DNA of 64,000 nt, taken from contig NZ_CAJGZQ010000003.1 of the NCBI RefSeq assembly GCF_904846185.1, forward strand, positions 62,001-126,000, given 5' to 3'. The translations under genes and the position numbers were made by a program. Source of the DNA: Psychrobacter immobilis. Its GTDB lineage: Bacteria > Pseudomonadota > Gammaproteobacteria > Pseudomonadales > Moraxellaceae. Position 1 is the first letter of the stretch, and the number at the start of each line of letters is the position of its first letter. Positions 1-10,064 of this stretch are shown here, piece by piece. The notes beneath the pieces were generated by a model that did no database searches, was not told where the DNA came from, and was given only the letters and a program-made list of their open reading frames with translations.

Positions 1-23
1 ATTCATGAGTTCTCCCCATAAGC

Positions 24-44
24 TGTGGATAACCCTGTGCATAA
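24..44 (-). promoter_or_regulatory. Pair of DnaA-box-like 9-mers
   Basis: Read on the minus strand, 24-32 is a perfect TTATCCACA box and 36-44 is TTATGCACA, which fits the relaxed consensus TTWTNCACA. A weaker copy (TTGTCCACA, one mismatch) lies at 244-252. The motifs are plainly visible; a role as DnaA sites is inferred. No dnaA, dnaN or gidA lies in the window, so I do not call an origin. Confidence 0.4.
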
Positions 45-343
45 GTACGCACTTGACAACAATTTCCCTAGATAGCTCAAAGGATGAGGTAAAATCGTTC
101 ATTTTTTATACAATTTAAAAAACATTTTAAATCAATGGGTTATAACGTATTTCATAATACTGTAATTTATTTTTAATATATTTTTAAATTAAATTAATCC
201 TCACTGATGTTTCACAAAAGCTAAATTTAGACTCTTTATTTCTTGTGGACAACTTTTAATGCTATTGACAAAGGGCGGCATTATCCTATCCAAAATTAGG
301 ATATATTCATCAACTAGATTACACAAGTTATCACTTATATACA

Positions 344-541
344 ATGCGACAGTTAGTGTCGTTTAGCATCATTGTATCCTCTATATGCTCCTTGGTTTTT
401 GTTATAATCACCTTATCTAATCAACCGCACTTTAGAAAACAGTTAAGGCTCAACGAGCATAATGTTCCCTACAAATTACATCTGTTGGCGCTGATTATGA
501 ACTTAATTTTACTTTTATCGTTATTTGATTTTACTGTATAG
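344..541 (+). CDS. Possible small two-helix membrane protein (65 aa)
   Basis: This short open frame has two hydrophobic stretches, about residues 5-24 and 46-62, separated by a basic, polar linker, as in a small inner-membrane hairpin protein. No Shine-Dalgarno sequence precedes the ATG, the base composition matches the surrounding AT-rich DNA, and a good extended -10 box (TGTTATAAT, 400-408) sits inside it. It may therefore be a chance frame in the recA leader. I do not recognise a family. The rest of 1-715 shows no other coding signal. Confidence 0.25.
   Translation: MRQLVSFSIIVSSICSLVFVIITLSNQPHFRKQLRLNEHNVPYKLHLLALIMNLILLLSLFDFTV
400..408 (+). promoter_or_regulatory. Candidate extended -10 promoter element in the recA leader
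   Basis: TGTTATAAT matches an extended -10 (TGnTATAAT) perfectly, but no good -35 lies 16-18 bp upstream. If used, transcription would start near 415 and give recA a leader of about 325 bases. No CTGT-N8-ACAG (LexA-type) box is visible between here and recA. Confidence 0.3.
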
Positions 542-739
542 TAGAGTGATATATCTAATATTACTGTTTACATCATCGATACCCTAACCCATTCATTATA
601 GATAGACATTGAACGAACGCTGCCTATTATTTAGATAGCCATCAATACTATTGAGCCGTTAACCTTCTTAGCTACAAACATTTTATTTATCATACCAAAT
701 TTATAGTTTTAACCAATGATTGAAGACAAGGAATCCAGT

Positions 740-1792
740 ATGGACGACAATAAAGCCAAAGCCCTTAAAGCAGCACTCGGTCAAATCGAAAAGCAGTTTG
801 GTAAGAATACCATCATGCATTTAGGTGACGACTCAGCTATTATGGATGTCGATGTAGTATCAACAGGTTCGTTGGGTCTGGATATTGCACTTGGCATTGG
901 TGGTCTACCAAAAGGCCGTATCGTAGAGATTTATGGCCCAGAAAGCTCAGGTAAAACGACCATGACGCTACAGGCGATTGCAGAATGTCAGAAGCAAGGA
1001 GGCACCTGCGCCTTTATTGATGCTGAGCATGCGCTTGACCCTGTTTATGCGCGTAAGCTTGGCGTGAATACTGATGAACTATTGCTTTCTCAGCCTGATA
1101 ATGGTGAGCAAGCGCTTGAAATTACTGACATGTTGGTGCGCTCTGGTGCTATCGATATGATCGTCATTGACTCAGTCGCTGCCTTGACGCCGCGCGCAGA
1201 GATTGAAGGCGAGATGGGCGACTCACATATGGGCTTGCAAGCACGTCTGATGAGCCAAGCACTACGTAAAATCACAGGTAACGCCAAACGCTCTAACTGT
1301 ATGGTGGTATTTATTAACCAAATTCGTATGAAAATTGGTGTGATGTTTGGTAGCCCTGAGACCACGACTGGTGGTAACGCGCTTAAGTTTTACGCCTCAG
1401 TGCGTATGGACATTCGCCGTATCGGTGCGGTCAAAAATGGTGATGAAATCATCGGTAACCAAACCCGTGTCAAAGTTATCAAAAACAAAATGGCACCGCC
1501 TTTCCGCCAAGCAGAGTTTGAAATTACTTATGGTGAAGGTACCAACCACTTAGCCGAAGTGATTGACTTGGGTGTTGAAATTGGTGCAGTTGGCAAAGCA
1601 GGCTCTTGGTATAGCTATGGCGACGAAAAAATTGGTCAAGGTAAAGCCAATTCTGTGCTGTTCTTAAAAGAAAACCCTGCGATTGCGCAAGAAATCGAAG
1701 CTAAAATCCGTGAAGAAAAGCTTGGATCAAAGAAAGAGACCAAAGCCGAAGATAAAGCCAATGAAGCGTTGGTCTCTGACCCTGTACAATAA
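740..1792 (+). CDS. recA: Recombinase RecA
   Basis: RecA is the ATP-dependent strand-exchange protein of homologous recombination and the SOS coprotease. The protein shows the Walker A loop GPESSGKTT near residue 66, the VIDSVAAL Walker B strand, the [13 protein letters not shown] segment with the L1 loop, and the L2 region [19 protein letters not shown]. The C-terminal tail is acidic and lysine-rich, as is usual. The frame is open from an ATG at 716, but AAGGA sits 7 bases before the ATG at 740, which also gives the standard [13 protein letters not shown] start and 350 residues. recX follows 57 bases downstream on the same strand, the usual recA-recX pairing. Confidence 0.97.
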   Translation: MDDNKAKALKAALGQIEKQFGKNTIMHLGDDSAIMDVDVVSTGSLGLDIALGIGGLPKGRIVEIYGPESSGKTTMTLQAIAECQKQGGTCAFIDAEHALDPVYARKLGVNTDELLLSQPDNGEQALEITDMLVRSGAIDMIVIDSVAALTPRAEIEGEMGDSHMGLQARLMSQALRKITGNAKRSNCMVVFINQIRMKIGVMFGSPETTTGGNALKFYASVRMDIRRIGAVKNGDEIIGNQTRVKVIKNKMAPPFRQAEFEITYGEGTNHLAEVIDLGVEIGAVGKAGSWYSYGDEKIGQGKANSVLFLKENPAIAQEIEAKIREEKLGSKKETKAEDKANEALVSDPVQ

Positions 1793-1849
1793 CGGCACAA
1801 TTATTAATCGTTATCAATAATCATGACTTGTTATGAAAATTAAATTGTT

Positions 1850-2959
1850 ATGAACATTAAAACCTTAGCTGAAATACTTGCTGAATCAGATGCCGATTCA
1901 GCGAGTGATCCTACTATCAAATCAAAAAAAACTTCTAAACCCTCTGAATCCTCCAAATTTTCTCAGCATTCCTATCAAGGCGATCCTAAAAAAACGACTA
2001 AGACACGTAAGCATTCAACTTACTATCATGAAGACCATTCATTATCTGACGATGCTGACTTTTCAGTAGAATCCGTCGAGGCTCACTCTTTTACCAATAA
2101 AAATTCTGCTCAAACCAAGAAACGTAAAAAGCGTTTTCACCCAGCGGCTAACTTTAGCCCTGAGCCTAGTGACGTGCCTGCTTATCAGCAACCAGAAGCG
2201 CAAAGTATCAAAGAGATGCTGGCTGAAGTTAAACAAAATATTCATAGTGAACCAGATGATAGCGCGGCTACTGATGATGAATTTAACAAAGAATCACAGT
2301 ATACAATCGATGCTGCCATTACCAACACTTCTGTGCATAGCACAGTCGACAGTCAGATGGATAACCTACCCGCTGCTCTTAAAGCCTATTTGCGCACGCC
2401 TGAACAACGACAAGCAGAAATAGATGAGATCAAAGCCGAAAGCCGCTTGCGTTGGTTAGCTTTTTATTATTTATCGCGCCGTGAGTACGGCAAGGCTGAG
2501 CTTAAGCAAAAGCTTATTGATAAAGAGCAAGCCCCAGATAAAATTGATGCGCTACTCGATGATTTTGAGGAAAAAGGCTACCAAAGTGATTATCGCACGA
2601 CGCTCATGCTCATTCGTGAAAATATCCGTAAAGGTCGGGGACGTGGGCGTATCAAGCAAGAGTTTTATCGTAAAAAAATTACCATGCCCAGTAATATCGA
2701 TGAGTTAATCGATATGGCAAATGCAGAGTCAGAAGAGTTTAGGGAGTTTGTAGATGATAGTGCAGATAATCTGGTAGATGGTATCGATTGGCTCAAACTG
2801 GCAGTCACAGCGCGCACTAAGAAGTACGGCGATGACATACCCACTGAACAAAAAGACAAAGCAAAGCAGCTACGGTTTTTGCAATATCGAGGCTTTCAGA
2901 GCGATATATGTTTTGCCGCGCTCAATTATACTTTAGACACATTAGATGAGCGCTTTTAA
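1850..2959 (+). CDS. recX: Regulatory protein RecX with a long N-terminal extension
   Basis: RecX binds RecA filaments and limits their growth. The family domain lies in the C-terminal part, about residues 199-369, starting at RLRWLAFYYLSRREYGKAEL and continuing through the helical RecX repeats (LLDDFEEKGYQSDYR; RGFQSDICFAAL). Typical RecX proteins are about 150-170 residues. Here about 195 residues precede the domain, rich in Ser, Asp, Lys and Gln with no hydrophobic core, so probably disordered. The frame stays open without frameshift and the reading order after recA supports the call. The start codon lies inside the second copy of a 17-bp duplication (1828-1861). No clear terminator follows before the convergent gene at 3024. 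Confidence 0.9.
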   Translation: MNIKTLAEILAESDADSASDPTIKSKKTSKPSESSKFSQHSYQGDPKKTTKTRKHSTYYHEDHSLSDDADFSVESVEAHSFTNKNSAQTKKRKKRFHPAANFSPEPSDVPAYQQPEAQSIKEMLAEVKQNIHSEPDDSAATDDEFNKESQYTIDAAITNTSVHSTVDSQMDNLPAALKAYLRTPEQRQAEIDEIKAESRLRWLAFYYLSRREYGKAELKQKLIDKEQAPDKIDALLDDFEEKGYQSDYRTTLMLIRENIRKGRGRGRIKQEFYRKKITMPSNIDELIDMANAESEEFREFVDDSADNLVDGIDWLKLAVTARTKKYGDDIPTEQKDKAKQLRFLQYRGFQSDICFAALNYTLDTLDERF

Positions 2960-3023
2960 GCCACCCTCACCTTTTTTTAAAAACACCCATCTGTACATAA
3001 GACAATATGACTTGAGCGATCTA

Positions 3024-4481
3024 TTAATAATAGCCGAGCACTTTCCACCAAATCAAACCAGCACCGATCCAGATGACCAAATTGACCACACTCATAATCG
3101 CGCCAATACTCCACCACTCTCTTAACGTCACATAACCAGAGTTAAAAATGACTGGCGCGGTACCGGTTGCATAATGCGTAAGCGTCATCATGATGTTGCC
3201 CGCTGCAGCTAAGATCAGCGCATATAACATCGGCGGTGCGCCCAAGCTTAAACCCACCGCATAAAATGCTGCAAATAGTGCAGTAATATGAGCCGTGGTA
3301 CTAGCAAAGAAATAATGAATATATAAGTACACTAGGGTCAAAATAGTCACAGCCCCTATCCAGCCAAGCCCAGTCGTGCCAATCATCGATTCGATATTGC
3401 CAGAGAACCAGCTTATCAGTCCAAGCTTATTAAGATAAGCGGCCATCATAATAAGGGCGCCAAACCAAATAATGGTATCCCATGCTGACTTCTCTTTTAA
3501 AATATCGTCCCAAGTCAGTACCCCAGTCAATATTAAGGTCGTCAAACCAATAAATGCTGTGGTGGTAGCATCAACGCTATATTGCTCACCTAATATCAAT
3601 GCGGGAATATTCGCCCACAATAACAGCATCAGAGCAAATACCCCGAGCATAATTTTTTCTTGGCTACTTATTTTTCCCATTTCTGCCAAATTTTCTTTGG
3701 CAAAACCTTTTGCATCAGGCGTGATTTTAACATCAGGTGGATAAATTATATAAATGACTAACGGCATCACAAGCAGGCATAGCATACCAGGTACAAACAT
3801 CGCCACTGCCCAAGTGGTCCATGACAGCTGAATATCACCGCCTGTGGCTTTATTCACCAAATCTACAACCAAAGGGTTGGGCGCAGTAGCCGTGATAAAC
3901 ATCCCAGAGGTAATCGGGTTGGCATGATAATTCACCATCGCCAAATAACGACCAATCTTATTTTGAGTGCCTTCCTCAGGTGTTGAGTGAAAGCTTTGCG
4001 CGATAGACTTCATAATAGGATGAATAATACCGCCGCCACGCGCCGTATTGGAGGGCGTAATGGGTGCTATCATCAATTCAGCCGCAGTCAAAGAATAAGC
4101 CACGCCGATGGTTTTTTTACCAAAAATAGAAATAAAATAATAGGCAATACGTCGACCCAAACCCGTTTTTATCAAGCCACGCGATATCATGACTGCAATA
4201 CCAATTAGCCAAATCAACGGACTTGAGTAGCTTGATAATGCATCACTAATGGCTTGTGCTGGGCTATCACTAGTCACGCCTGTCAGTGCGACTAGGGTGA
4301 CGGCAATGATAGCAATTGCACCAATGGGTAATACTTTGCCGATAATAGCGACAATAGTGGCGATGAATAACGCCAGCATGTGCCATGCTTCAGGCGTAAC
4401 GCCAGTAGGCACTGGTATCACAAACCAAATGATCAAGCCGACCAAAATGGCAACCGCTGCTTGAATAGGCTTAAATGGCAT
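3024..4481 (-). CDS. DASS-family sodium-coupled anion symporter (di/tricarboxylate transporter)
   Basis: This 485-residue polytopic membrane protein has about 12 hydrophobic segments. It carries family signatures of the divalent-anion:sodium symporters (SLC13/CitT/SodiT group): ITPSNTARGGGI with the SNT substrate/Na+ site near residue 143, and the second repeat element ITATAPNPL. It probably imports dicarboxylates such as malate, succinate or 2-oxoglutarate across the inner membrane; the exact substrate cannot be read from sequence. AAGGAT precedes the ATG. It stands alone, convergent with recX. Confidence 0.88.
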   Translation of the reverse strand: MPFKPIQAAVAILVGLIIWFVIPVPTGVTPEAWHMLALFIATIVAIIGKVLPIGAIAIIAVTLVALTGVTSDSPAQAISDALSSYSSPLIWLIGIAVMISRGLIKTGLGRRIAYYFISIFGKKTIGVAYSLTAAELMIAPITPSNTARGGGIIHPIMKSIAQSFHSTPEEGTQNKIGRYLAMVNYHANPITSGMFITATAPNPLVVDLVNKATGGDIQLSWTTWAVAMFVPGMLCLLVMPLVIYIIYPPDVKITPDAKGFAKENLAEMGKISSQEKIMLGVFALMLLLWANIPALILGEQYSVDATTTAFIGLTTLILTGVLTWDDILKEKSAWDTIIWFGALIMMAAYLNKLGLISWFSGNIESMIGTTGLGWIGAVTILTLVYLYIHYFFASTTAHITALFAAFYAVGLSLGAPPMLYALILAAAGNIMMTLTHYATGTAPVIFNSGYVTLREWWSIGAIMSVVNLVIWIGAGLIWWKVLGYY

Positions 4482-4700
4482 GATTAACTATCCTTATAAA
4501 TGCTTATACCATCACGCAGTCATATTATATAAAGGACTATCAAAGTAGCCCCACTGCGACAAAAGACTCAATGAATCATATGACTATCTTATAAGATTTA
4601 TAAAATCATTTTTCTATTATTCACCATTTTTAACATATCTGTTTAGAACAAAGAGTAAATATTCAGTAATAGAGTACCGATAGTAGGGTTAAACTAACAG

Positions 4701-4742
4701 CCATAAAAAAGAGCACGTTGGATAACGTACTCTTTTTTATGG
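4701..4742 (-). terminator. Bidirectional hairpin terminator after the YidB-like gene
   Basis: Two 19-base arms with one mismatch flank a GGAT loop, with A/T tracts at both ends. It lies 48 bases beyond the stop of the minus-strand gene at 4791. Confidence 0.8.
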
Positions 4743-4790
4743 TATTAACTTTTTGGCATTAACGATTGCGACTTTATTTAAAAGATAAGT

Positions 4791-5534
4791 TTATTTTAAC
4801 GCACCTAGTCGACTAGATAACTGATTGATGATTTGATCAATCTCTTCATTGGCTTCAGATTCATTATCCAAATTGCCACTTGGTGTCAGCTGATTCATTA
4901 CTTCTGGCAGCAATTCAGCAAGACCTTGACGGACTTCTACGTCATTAGCACCAGTATGTGCTACAACCTGCTGAATCTCATTTTCATCGAATAACTGACT
5001 GATATCATTTGGATCAAGGTTGTCATTGTCTTGTTGGTTACTCATCCAAGAACGGGCTTGGTTTTCATAACCCATACCTGTGATTTTCGATAATGCACCA
5101 CTCAAGCCGCCATTGCGTTTGATCCAGCTTAGTACCATTGGCATAAGTGCAGCGATTAGCATACCTTTACCACCGAATCCAGATTTTCTCGTTTGACTAC
5201 CCATGGCTTGACCACCTAGCACACTGCCTAATATGTCTCCAAGACCGCCGGCATTAGAATTGACGCCGCCACTTTGATTGCCACCAGTGAGTCCACCGCC
5301 TGTTAACCCACCTAGAATATCATCTAAGCCAAAACCATTGTCTGGCTGACGATCATACTGGCGTGGATTGTAGCCACCAGTTTGACTAGTACCGCCTAGT
5401 ACGCTACCCAATATATCCCCAAGACCACCTGTACGACGTGGATCAATGCGTTGATTTACAGGATTACGCTGCGCATCTTCAGGATCCATCGCACGACGGG
5501 CTACCTGACTAACCAAATTCCCTAATAAGCTCAT
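4791..5534 (-). CDS. YidB-like (DUF937) family protein
   Basis: The 247-residue protein has a Gly/Asn/Gln-rich N-terminal half containing two copies of GLGDILGSVLGG (about residues 36-47 and 97-108) and a related GLDDILGGLTGG between them. A hydrophobic stretch (MLIAALMPMVLSWI) and an acidic helical C-terminus with the DUF937 pattern (QARSW, then a helix pair QQVVAHTGANDVEVRQGLAELLPEVMNQLTP) follow. This matches the E. coli YidB family, whose function is unknown. AAGGA precedes the start. It is a single-gene unit with its own terminator. Confidence 0.8.
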   Translation of the reverse strand: MSLLGNLVSQVARRAMDPEDAQRNPVNQRIDPRRTGGLGDILGSVLGGTSQTGGYNPRQYDRQPDNGFGLDDILGGLTGGGLTGGNQSGGVNSNAGGLGDILGSVLGGQAMGSQTRKSGFGGKGMLIAALMPMVLSWIKRNGGLSGALSKITGMGYENQARSWMSNQQDNDNLDPNDISQLFDENEIQQVVAHTGANDVEVRQGLAELLPEVMNQLTPSGNLDNESEANEEIDQIINQLSSRLGALK

Positions 5535-5836
5535 TCTCGATTCCTTTTTGTCATATTATTTATTATCTATAAACCGCTAAAAATTTCGCTGCTAATTTAA
5601 TATATCAAGCAACAGCTTGATTTACTTATGCGATTCACAATTCTCTTGCAATATAACAAATCTTTTTCGCTATCCAGATAGGTGTTTTGTTATGACATGT
5701 AGGTGTTCGTAAATTCTTGAAAAAAATCCCCCATTGGACACTATAAAAAAATATTACCTTAACTCGTATTTTCGGCGTTTATGTTAGGCATATTGAACAT
5801 TCGGCAATGGGACTGATAAGCACCATTTATGAATAT
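5535..5836. other. Gene-free interval of about 300 bp
   Basis: AT-rich spacer between two minus-strand genes. It presumably holds the promoter of the YidB-like gene, but I see no clear -35/-10 pair, repeat or small gene. Confidence 0.4.
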
Positions 5837-6280
5837 TCAATATAATCTAGCCAAAATGTTCAACTCTCGCCATTGTTCAGGGCTCACTTGATCTCGAAAG
5901 ATGGTCACTGATAAAGAGCGCTGATAAGGCTCTACAACATTAAATTCAAAGCTTATCGCCCATCGATATCCAGAGACATTGCTTAACTGTGCCTGCCATA
6001 GCTCATCACCGCGACCTGTACGGAGCAGTAACTGCCAATGTTGATCAACACGATAGCTAAGCGGTGGCTGGCTAAGGTGCAGCAGTATGGGTCGTGATAA
6101 TGTCAAATAAATAATCACCACGGCGGTAACGATTAAAATAAGCACATATTGCCATAACAGTAAAGAAGCAAGCCACGCCAGTACAACCATGACGGCGGTC
6201 AACCCACTATAAAGCAGCAAACGCAAATAGCTGGCAGGACGAATAGCCGTATCAATACGCAACGAATTTGCCAAGGTCAT
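5837..6280 (-). CDS. YgfX/CptA-like membrane protein
   Basis: The 147-residue protein has two adjacent transmembrane helices (about residues 18-38 and 41-63), then a soluble part with WQLLLRTGRGDELWQAQL and a Trp/Arg-rich C-terminus. This two-helix plus beta architecture, together with its position just downstream of sdhE, matches the YgfX (CptA) family that is paired with SdhE in many gammaproteobacteria. In E. coli YgfX was described as a toxin-like inhibitor of cytoskeletal proteins, a role that is debated. The family call relies largely on context because the sequence is weakly conserved. Confidence 0.65.
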   Translation of the reverse strand: MTLANSLRIDTAIRPASYLRLLLYSGLTAVMVVLAWLASLLLWQYVLILIVTAVVIIYLTLSRPILLHLSQPPLSYRVDQHWQLLLRTGRGDELWQAQLSNVSGYRWAISFEFNVVEPYQRSLSVTIFRDQVSPEQWRELNILARLY

Positions 6281-6372
6281 ATTTTATCACCAAAAAAAAC
6301 GGCAGACCATTATGTTGCTCAGGCTTAGCTATGCCAGCTCTGAACAACCATTTTTTATATCTAAATCAGTCT

Positions 6373-6654
6373 TTAAGTCAAATCTTTGGTATGACGCCAT
6401 GTTTTAATTTTATTGACTAACGCCCATATTTCTTCGTTTTCTGGACGATTTTGATTGGTGAAATAATCCAACAAATCAGGGTCTTCATGAGTCAGCATTT
6501 CTGCAAACGTCTCTTGTTCAGCAGGCTCTGCCGTTAAGTAAATCTCTTTGACATAAAGGTCAATATAAAAGTCTAACTCTTTTAATCCGCGGCGTGCTTG
6601 ATAGATAATGCGGCGCTGTTCGTTGGTTGGTTCTGGCTGAATCGGTGTGGTCAT
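6373..6654 (-). CDS. sdhE: FAD assembly factor SdhE
   Basis: SdhE promotes covalent attachment of FAD to the flavoprotein subunit of succinate dehydrogenase. The 93-residue protein is acidic and helical. It carries the family signature RRGLKELD (the RGxxE motif) near residues 21-28, followed by the conserved FAEMLTHEDPDLLDYF segment. It lies between folP and the ygfX-like gene on the same strand, 29 bases after folP, suggesting one transcript. Confidence 0.9.
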   Translation of the reverse strand: MTTPIQPEPTNEQRRIIYQARRGLKELDFYIDLYVKEIYLTAEPAEQETFAEMLTHEDPDLLDYFTNQNRPENEEIWALVNKIKTWRHTKDLT

Positions 6655-6683
6655 AAAAGTACTCTCATCATTTTAAATTAAGG

Positions 6684-7580
6684 TTAAGGATAGTTATGCG
6701 CAGATAATTGACACCATAAGGCGACTGCTTGCTGCATCATCGCCACATTATGGGTGCGTATAATGCCAGCGCCTTGCTGTAGGGCAAAGATACTAGCTGC
6801 CGTACCTACCACATCACGATCTACCGCGTTAGTAGTAGCAACGACTTCGACGCCACTCTTGCTCAGTACTTCCGCTAAAAAACGTTTGCGCGAAATGCCA
6901 AACATCATCGGTAAACCAAGCGCTTGTAGCCTGCCAAGCTGGCTTAATAGTGCACAATGATGCTCATAATCCTTCGCAAAACCAAAGCCTGGGTCTATAA
7001 TAATTTTCTCATGCTTAACACCGATTTTTGTTACTTCGTCAATGCGCGATAATAGCTCAGCCCTTACGTCACTAATGATGTCGTCATATTGTGCCAAATT
7101 ATTCATCGTTGTTGGCTCACCGCGCATGTGCATCAGCATGATGGGTATATCAAGCTCAGCAGCTAGTACTGCTGCACCCTCGCGTTTGAGTGCGCGTACA
7201 TCATTCCAAATATCAGCACCAGCGTCAAAAGCCGCTTTCATAACCTCTGGATTACTGGTATCAATGGATAGCCAAATATCCTCCCCGCATTGCTGCCTAA
7301 TGGCTCGAACCACTGGCACAACACGTTGCATCTCTTCAGAAGTGCCCACAGCATCCGCATTGGGGCGAGTAGACTCACCGCCAATGTCGATAATAGTCGC
7401 ACCTTCTTCTATTATTTGCTGACAATGCGCAACAGCCTTATCTATCACATTGAACTGTCCACCGTCTGAAAACGAATCGGGTGTGACATTAAGAATACCC
7501 ATAATATGAGGCTGCGATAGATCTAGTGTTTTATCACGACTTGATATCTTATAGCTGGGTAAGGGCTGAAATAAGGACAT
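6684..7580 (-). CDS. folP: Dihydropteroate synthase FolP
   Basis: FolP joins 6-hydroxymethyl-dihydropterin diphosphate and p-aminobenzoate in folate synthesis and is the sulfonamide target. The signatures are clear: MGILNVTPDSFSDGG, the GATIIDIGGESTRP loop, MLMHMRGEP, DPGFGFAKDYEHHCALL, and GISRKRF. The frame opens further upstream (ATG at 7598, TTG at 7601), but starting at 7580 gives the usual MSLF-type N-terminus and about 298 residues; the ribosome-binding site does not settle this. The order rlmE-ftsH-folP is conserved in gammaproteobacteria. Confidence 0.95.
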   Translation of the reverse strand: MSLFQPLPSYKISSRDKTLDLSQPHIMGILNVTPDSFSDGGQFNVIDKAVAHCQQIIEEGATIIDIGGESTRPNADAVGTSEEMQRVVPVVRAIRQQCGEDIWLSIDTSNPEVMKAAFDAGADIWNDVRALKREGAAVLAAELDIPIMLMHMRGEPTTMNNLAQYDDIISDVRAELLSRIDEVTKIGVKHEKIIIDPGFGFAKDYEHHCALLSQLGRLQALGLPMMFGISRKRFLAEVLSKSGVEVVATTNAVDRDVVGTAASIFALQQGAGIIRTHNVAMMQQAVALWCQLSAHNYP

Positions 7581-7622
7581 AACCAAATTATCTCTCATCA
7601 AAACATTCTAATTATTGCAGAC

Positions 7623-7654
7623 TGCTTGTTATGCACTGTGCTTGTTATGCGCTG
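7623..7654. repeat. Two-copy 16-bp tandem duplication
   Basis: TGCTTGTTATGCACTG is followed directly by TGCTTGTTATGCGCTG (one mismatch), and a partial third copy (TGCTCATGAT) follows. It lies between folP and the ftsH terminator, and is one of many short tandem duplications in this window. Confidence 0.8.
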
Positions 7655-7717
7655 TGCTCATGATACCAGTAAACTCTATTCTGTACTAAACCCTTCACGA
7701 AATATGGACAACAAAAA

Positions 7718-7740
7718 AAGCCCTTTATGATAAAGGGCTT
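7718..7740 (-). terminator. Terminator of ftsH
   Basis: AAGCCCTTTA and its perfect complement flank a three-base loop, followed on the minus strand by a run of Ts. It lies 29 bases after the ftsH stop. Confidence 0.85.
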
Positions 7741-7768
7741 CTTCTATTGGATATGAATCAACTGACAA

Positions 7769-9664
7769 CTACATCGCTGGTAACGGTGGCGGTGTTGAGT
7801 TGGTTGTTTTAATATCATTTTTCGATAAGTTGACTTCATTGTGCTGATAAACTCTAGGTGGACGAGGGTCTTCACCTGCTAAGATATCTTGCAACTGATC
7901 ACGGTCAATCGTTTCCCACTTCATTAGAGCATCTACCATCGCATGCATTTTTTCTTGATTGCCTTCAATCAATTCACGCGCGATATCATATTGCTCCTCT
8001 AACATACGGCGAACTTCTTCATCGACCTTTTGCTGCGTGGCTTCTGAAATCGTACGACTGCTAGAGCCAAAATAGCCTTGCGAGCTGTCCTCATCTTCAT
8101 AAACCATAATACCAAGCGCATCAGACATACCGTACTTCGTCACCATGGCGCGAGCCATCTTGGTTGCACGTTCGAAGTCGTTAGAAGCACCCGTCGACAT
8201 TTGATTGATAAAGACTTCTTCAGCGATACGACCGCCGAATAAGATAGCAATATCGCTCAGCATTTTTGATTTATACATACTGGTTTGGTCATGCTCTGGC
8301 AACTGCCAAGTAACCCCAAGCGCAAAACCACGCGGCATGATCGTTACTTTATGCACAGGATCGGTACCTGGTAGTAGCTCAGCGACTAAGGCGTGACCTG
8401 CTTCATGATAAGCGGTCGCACGGCGCTCCTCTTCACGGATGACCATTGATTTACGCTCAGGACCCATATATAGCTTGTCTTTTGCATCTTCAAAGTCATT
8501 CATATCAACGCTGGTCTTGTTGCGACGTGCTGCAAACAATGCCGCTTCGTTGACAAGGTTGGCCAGCTGCGCACCACTAAATCCAGGCGTACCACGAGCC
8601 AGTGCATTGGCATCCACACCGATAGTATTCGGCAGCTTTCTCAAATGCACTTTAAGAATTTGCTCACGGCCTTTGATATCTGGCAAGCCCACTTGTACCT
8701 GACGGTCAAAACGACCTGGACGCAATAGCGCTTTATCAAGCACATCCGCACGGTTGGTCGCTGCAATGACGATCACGCCTTCATTGCCTTCAAAACCATC
8801 CATTTCGACCAATAATTGGTTCAGTGTCTGCTCACGCTCATCATTACCACCGCCCATACCAGAGCCACGATGACGACCGACCGCATCAATTTCATCAATA
8901 AAGATGATGCAAGGCGCGCTCTTTTTAGCCTGTTCGAACATATCGCGTACACGTGAGGCACCGACACCGACAAACATTTCAACAAAATCAGAACCTGAGA
9001 TTGAGAAGAACGGCACTTTAGCTTCACCAGCAATGGCTCTGGCTAACAAGGTTTTACCGGTACCTGGAGGACCTACCATTAAGATACCACGTGGAATCGT
9101 CGCACCCAGTTTGGTAAATTTATCAGGGTCGCGTAAAAACTCGACCACTTCAACCACTTCTTCTTTGGCCTCTTCACAACCAGCCACATCTTCAAAGTTC
9201 ACCTTGATTTGGTCTTCAGTCAGCATTTTAGCTTTTGACTTACCAAAGCTCATAGGGCCGCCGCCTTTACCGCCAGCGCCGCCTTGCATGTTACGCATGA
9301 AGAATAGAAACAGACCAATAATCAATAGAATTGGGAAACTGGCTATCAGTAATTGCATCAACACGCTTTGGCGTTTTGGGGCAGTCCCTTGGACTTCGAC
9401 TTGGTTCTCACGCAGCAATGGCATCAGCTCGTCATCTGACACAGCTGGTCTAATGGTCTCAAAAGATGAACCATTTTTCTTTTCGCCGGTGATTTGCTCG
9501 CCATCGATTTCAACGCTGGCTACTTGGTTTTCTGACACAGCGGTCACAAACTCAGAGTAGTTAAGGCTATCCGGCTCGGATGATTGATCAAAGCCGCTAA
9601 ACACCAGCACCAAAACGCCGATTACCACCAGCCACAATAAGGTATTTTTTACCATGTCGCTCAC
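7769..9664 (-). CDS. ftsH: ATP-dependent zinc metalloprotease FtsH
   Basis: This membrane-anchored AAA+ protease degrades misfolded membrane proteins and, in relatives, regulatory targets such as LpxC. The 631 residues show a first transmembrane helix (about 7-23), a periplasmic domain, a second helix (about 103-123), Walker A GPPGTGKT (198-205), Walker B FIDEID (255-260), the second-region-of-homology element RPGRFDRQ (315-322) and the zinc motif HEAGH (420-424). A Pro-rich tail ends the protein. It lies upstream of folP with its own terminator between, and downstream of rlmE, the usual gene neighbourhood. Confidence 0.97.
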   Translation of the reverse strand: MSDMVKNTLLWLVVIGVLVLVFSGFDQSSEPDSLNYSEFVTAVSENQVASVEIDGEQITGEKKNGSSFETIRPAVSDDELMPLLRENQVEVQGTAPKRQSVLMQLLIASFPILLIIGLFLFFMRNMQGGAGGKGGGPMSFGKSKAKMLTEDQIKVNFEDVAGCEEAKEEVVEVVEFLRDPDKFTKLGATIPRGILMVGPPGTGKTLLARAIAGEAKVPFFSISGSDFVEMFVGVGASRVRDMFEQAKKSAPCIIFIDEIDAVGRHRGSGMGGGNDEREQTLNQLLVEMDGFEGNEGVIVIAATNRADVLDKALLRPGRFDRQVQVGLPDIKGREQILKVHLRKLPNTIGVDANALARGTPGFSGAQLANLVNEAALFAARRNKTSVDMNDFEDAKDKLYMGPERKSMVIREEERRATAYHEAGHALVAELLPGTDPVHKVTIMPRGFALGVTWQLPEHDQTSMYKSKMLSDIAILFGGRIAEEVFINQMSTGASNDFERATKMARAMVTKYGMSDALGIMVYEDEDSSQGYFGSSSRTISEATQQKVDEEVRRMLEEQYDIARELIEGNQEKMHAMVDALMKWETIDRDQLQDILAGEDPRPPRVYQHNEVNLSKNDIKTTNSTPPPLPAM

Positions 9665-10064
9665 TAGTTATTCCCATCCCTTACTTATTGGTGTGTTTGT
9701 TAAACACGTGACGTCTATAAACGTATCGCTCATTTTTTAGTAGATATATTCATAGCCAAAATTTATGATTCGACTCATACAACTCAAATGCTGCATAGGG
9801 ACCGCTTTCACAAGTTATAAATATCAATGACCTATATATCTATCGTAGATGAGCACATCAGGCGCTTATTGTCAGACGACTTTGCCTAAAACATATGCTT
9901 GAAACAAAGTTAATATACCATGATATGTGGTGCTAACCTGCATAATTCAAGCAGGTTTCGCTATTATTCAGTTAACGATTGTAGCGGGTTCAATGCGCTC
10001 ATGAGACTATGTTATGGTGACACATTATCTCGCTTACAATGGCTATGACACAACGACGTTATGA
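9665..10064. other. 400-bp spacer between rlmE and ftsH
   Basis: This should contain the ftsH promoter (minus strand). A perfect short inverted repeat (GTGTTTGTTAAACAC, 9693-9707) lies about 30 bases before the ftsH start. I see no convincing sigma-32 promoter and no small gene. Confidence 0.4.

Noticed and set aside
542..715. LexA-type SOS box before recA
   Set aside because: No CTGT-N8-ACAG or similar palindrome was found; Moraxellaceae generally lack classical LexA.
8904..9560. 218-residue frame antisense to ftsH
   Set aside because: The opposite strand encodes a complete FtsH with all motifs; the antisense frame is a by-product of codon bias.
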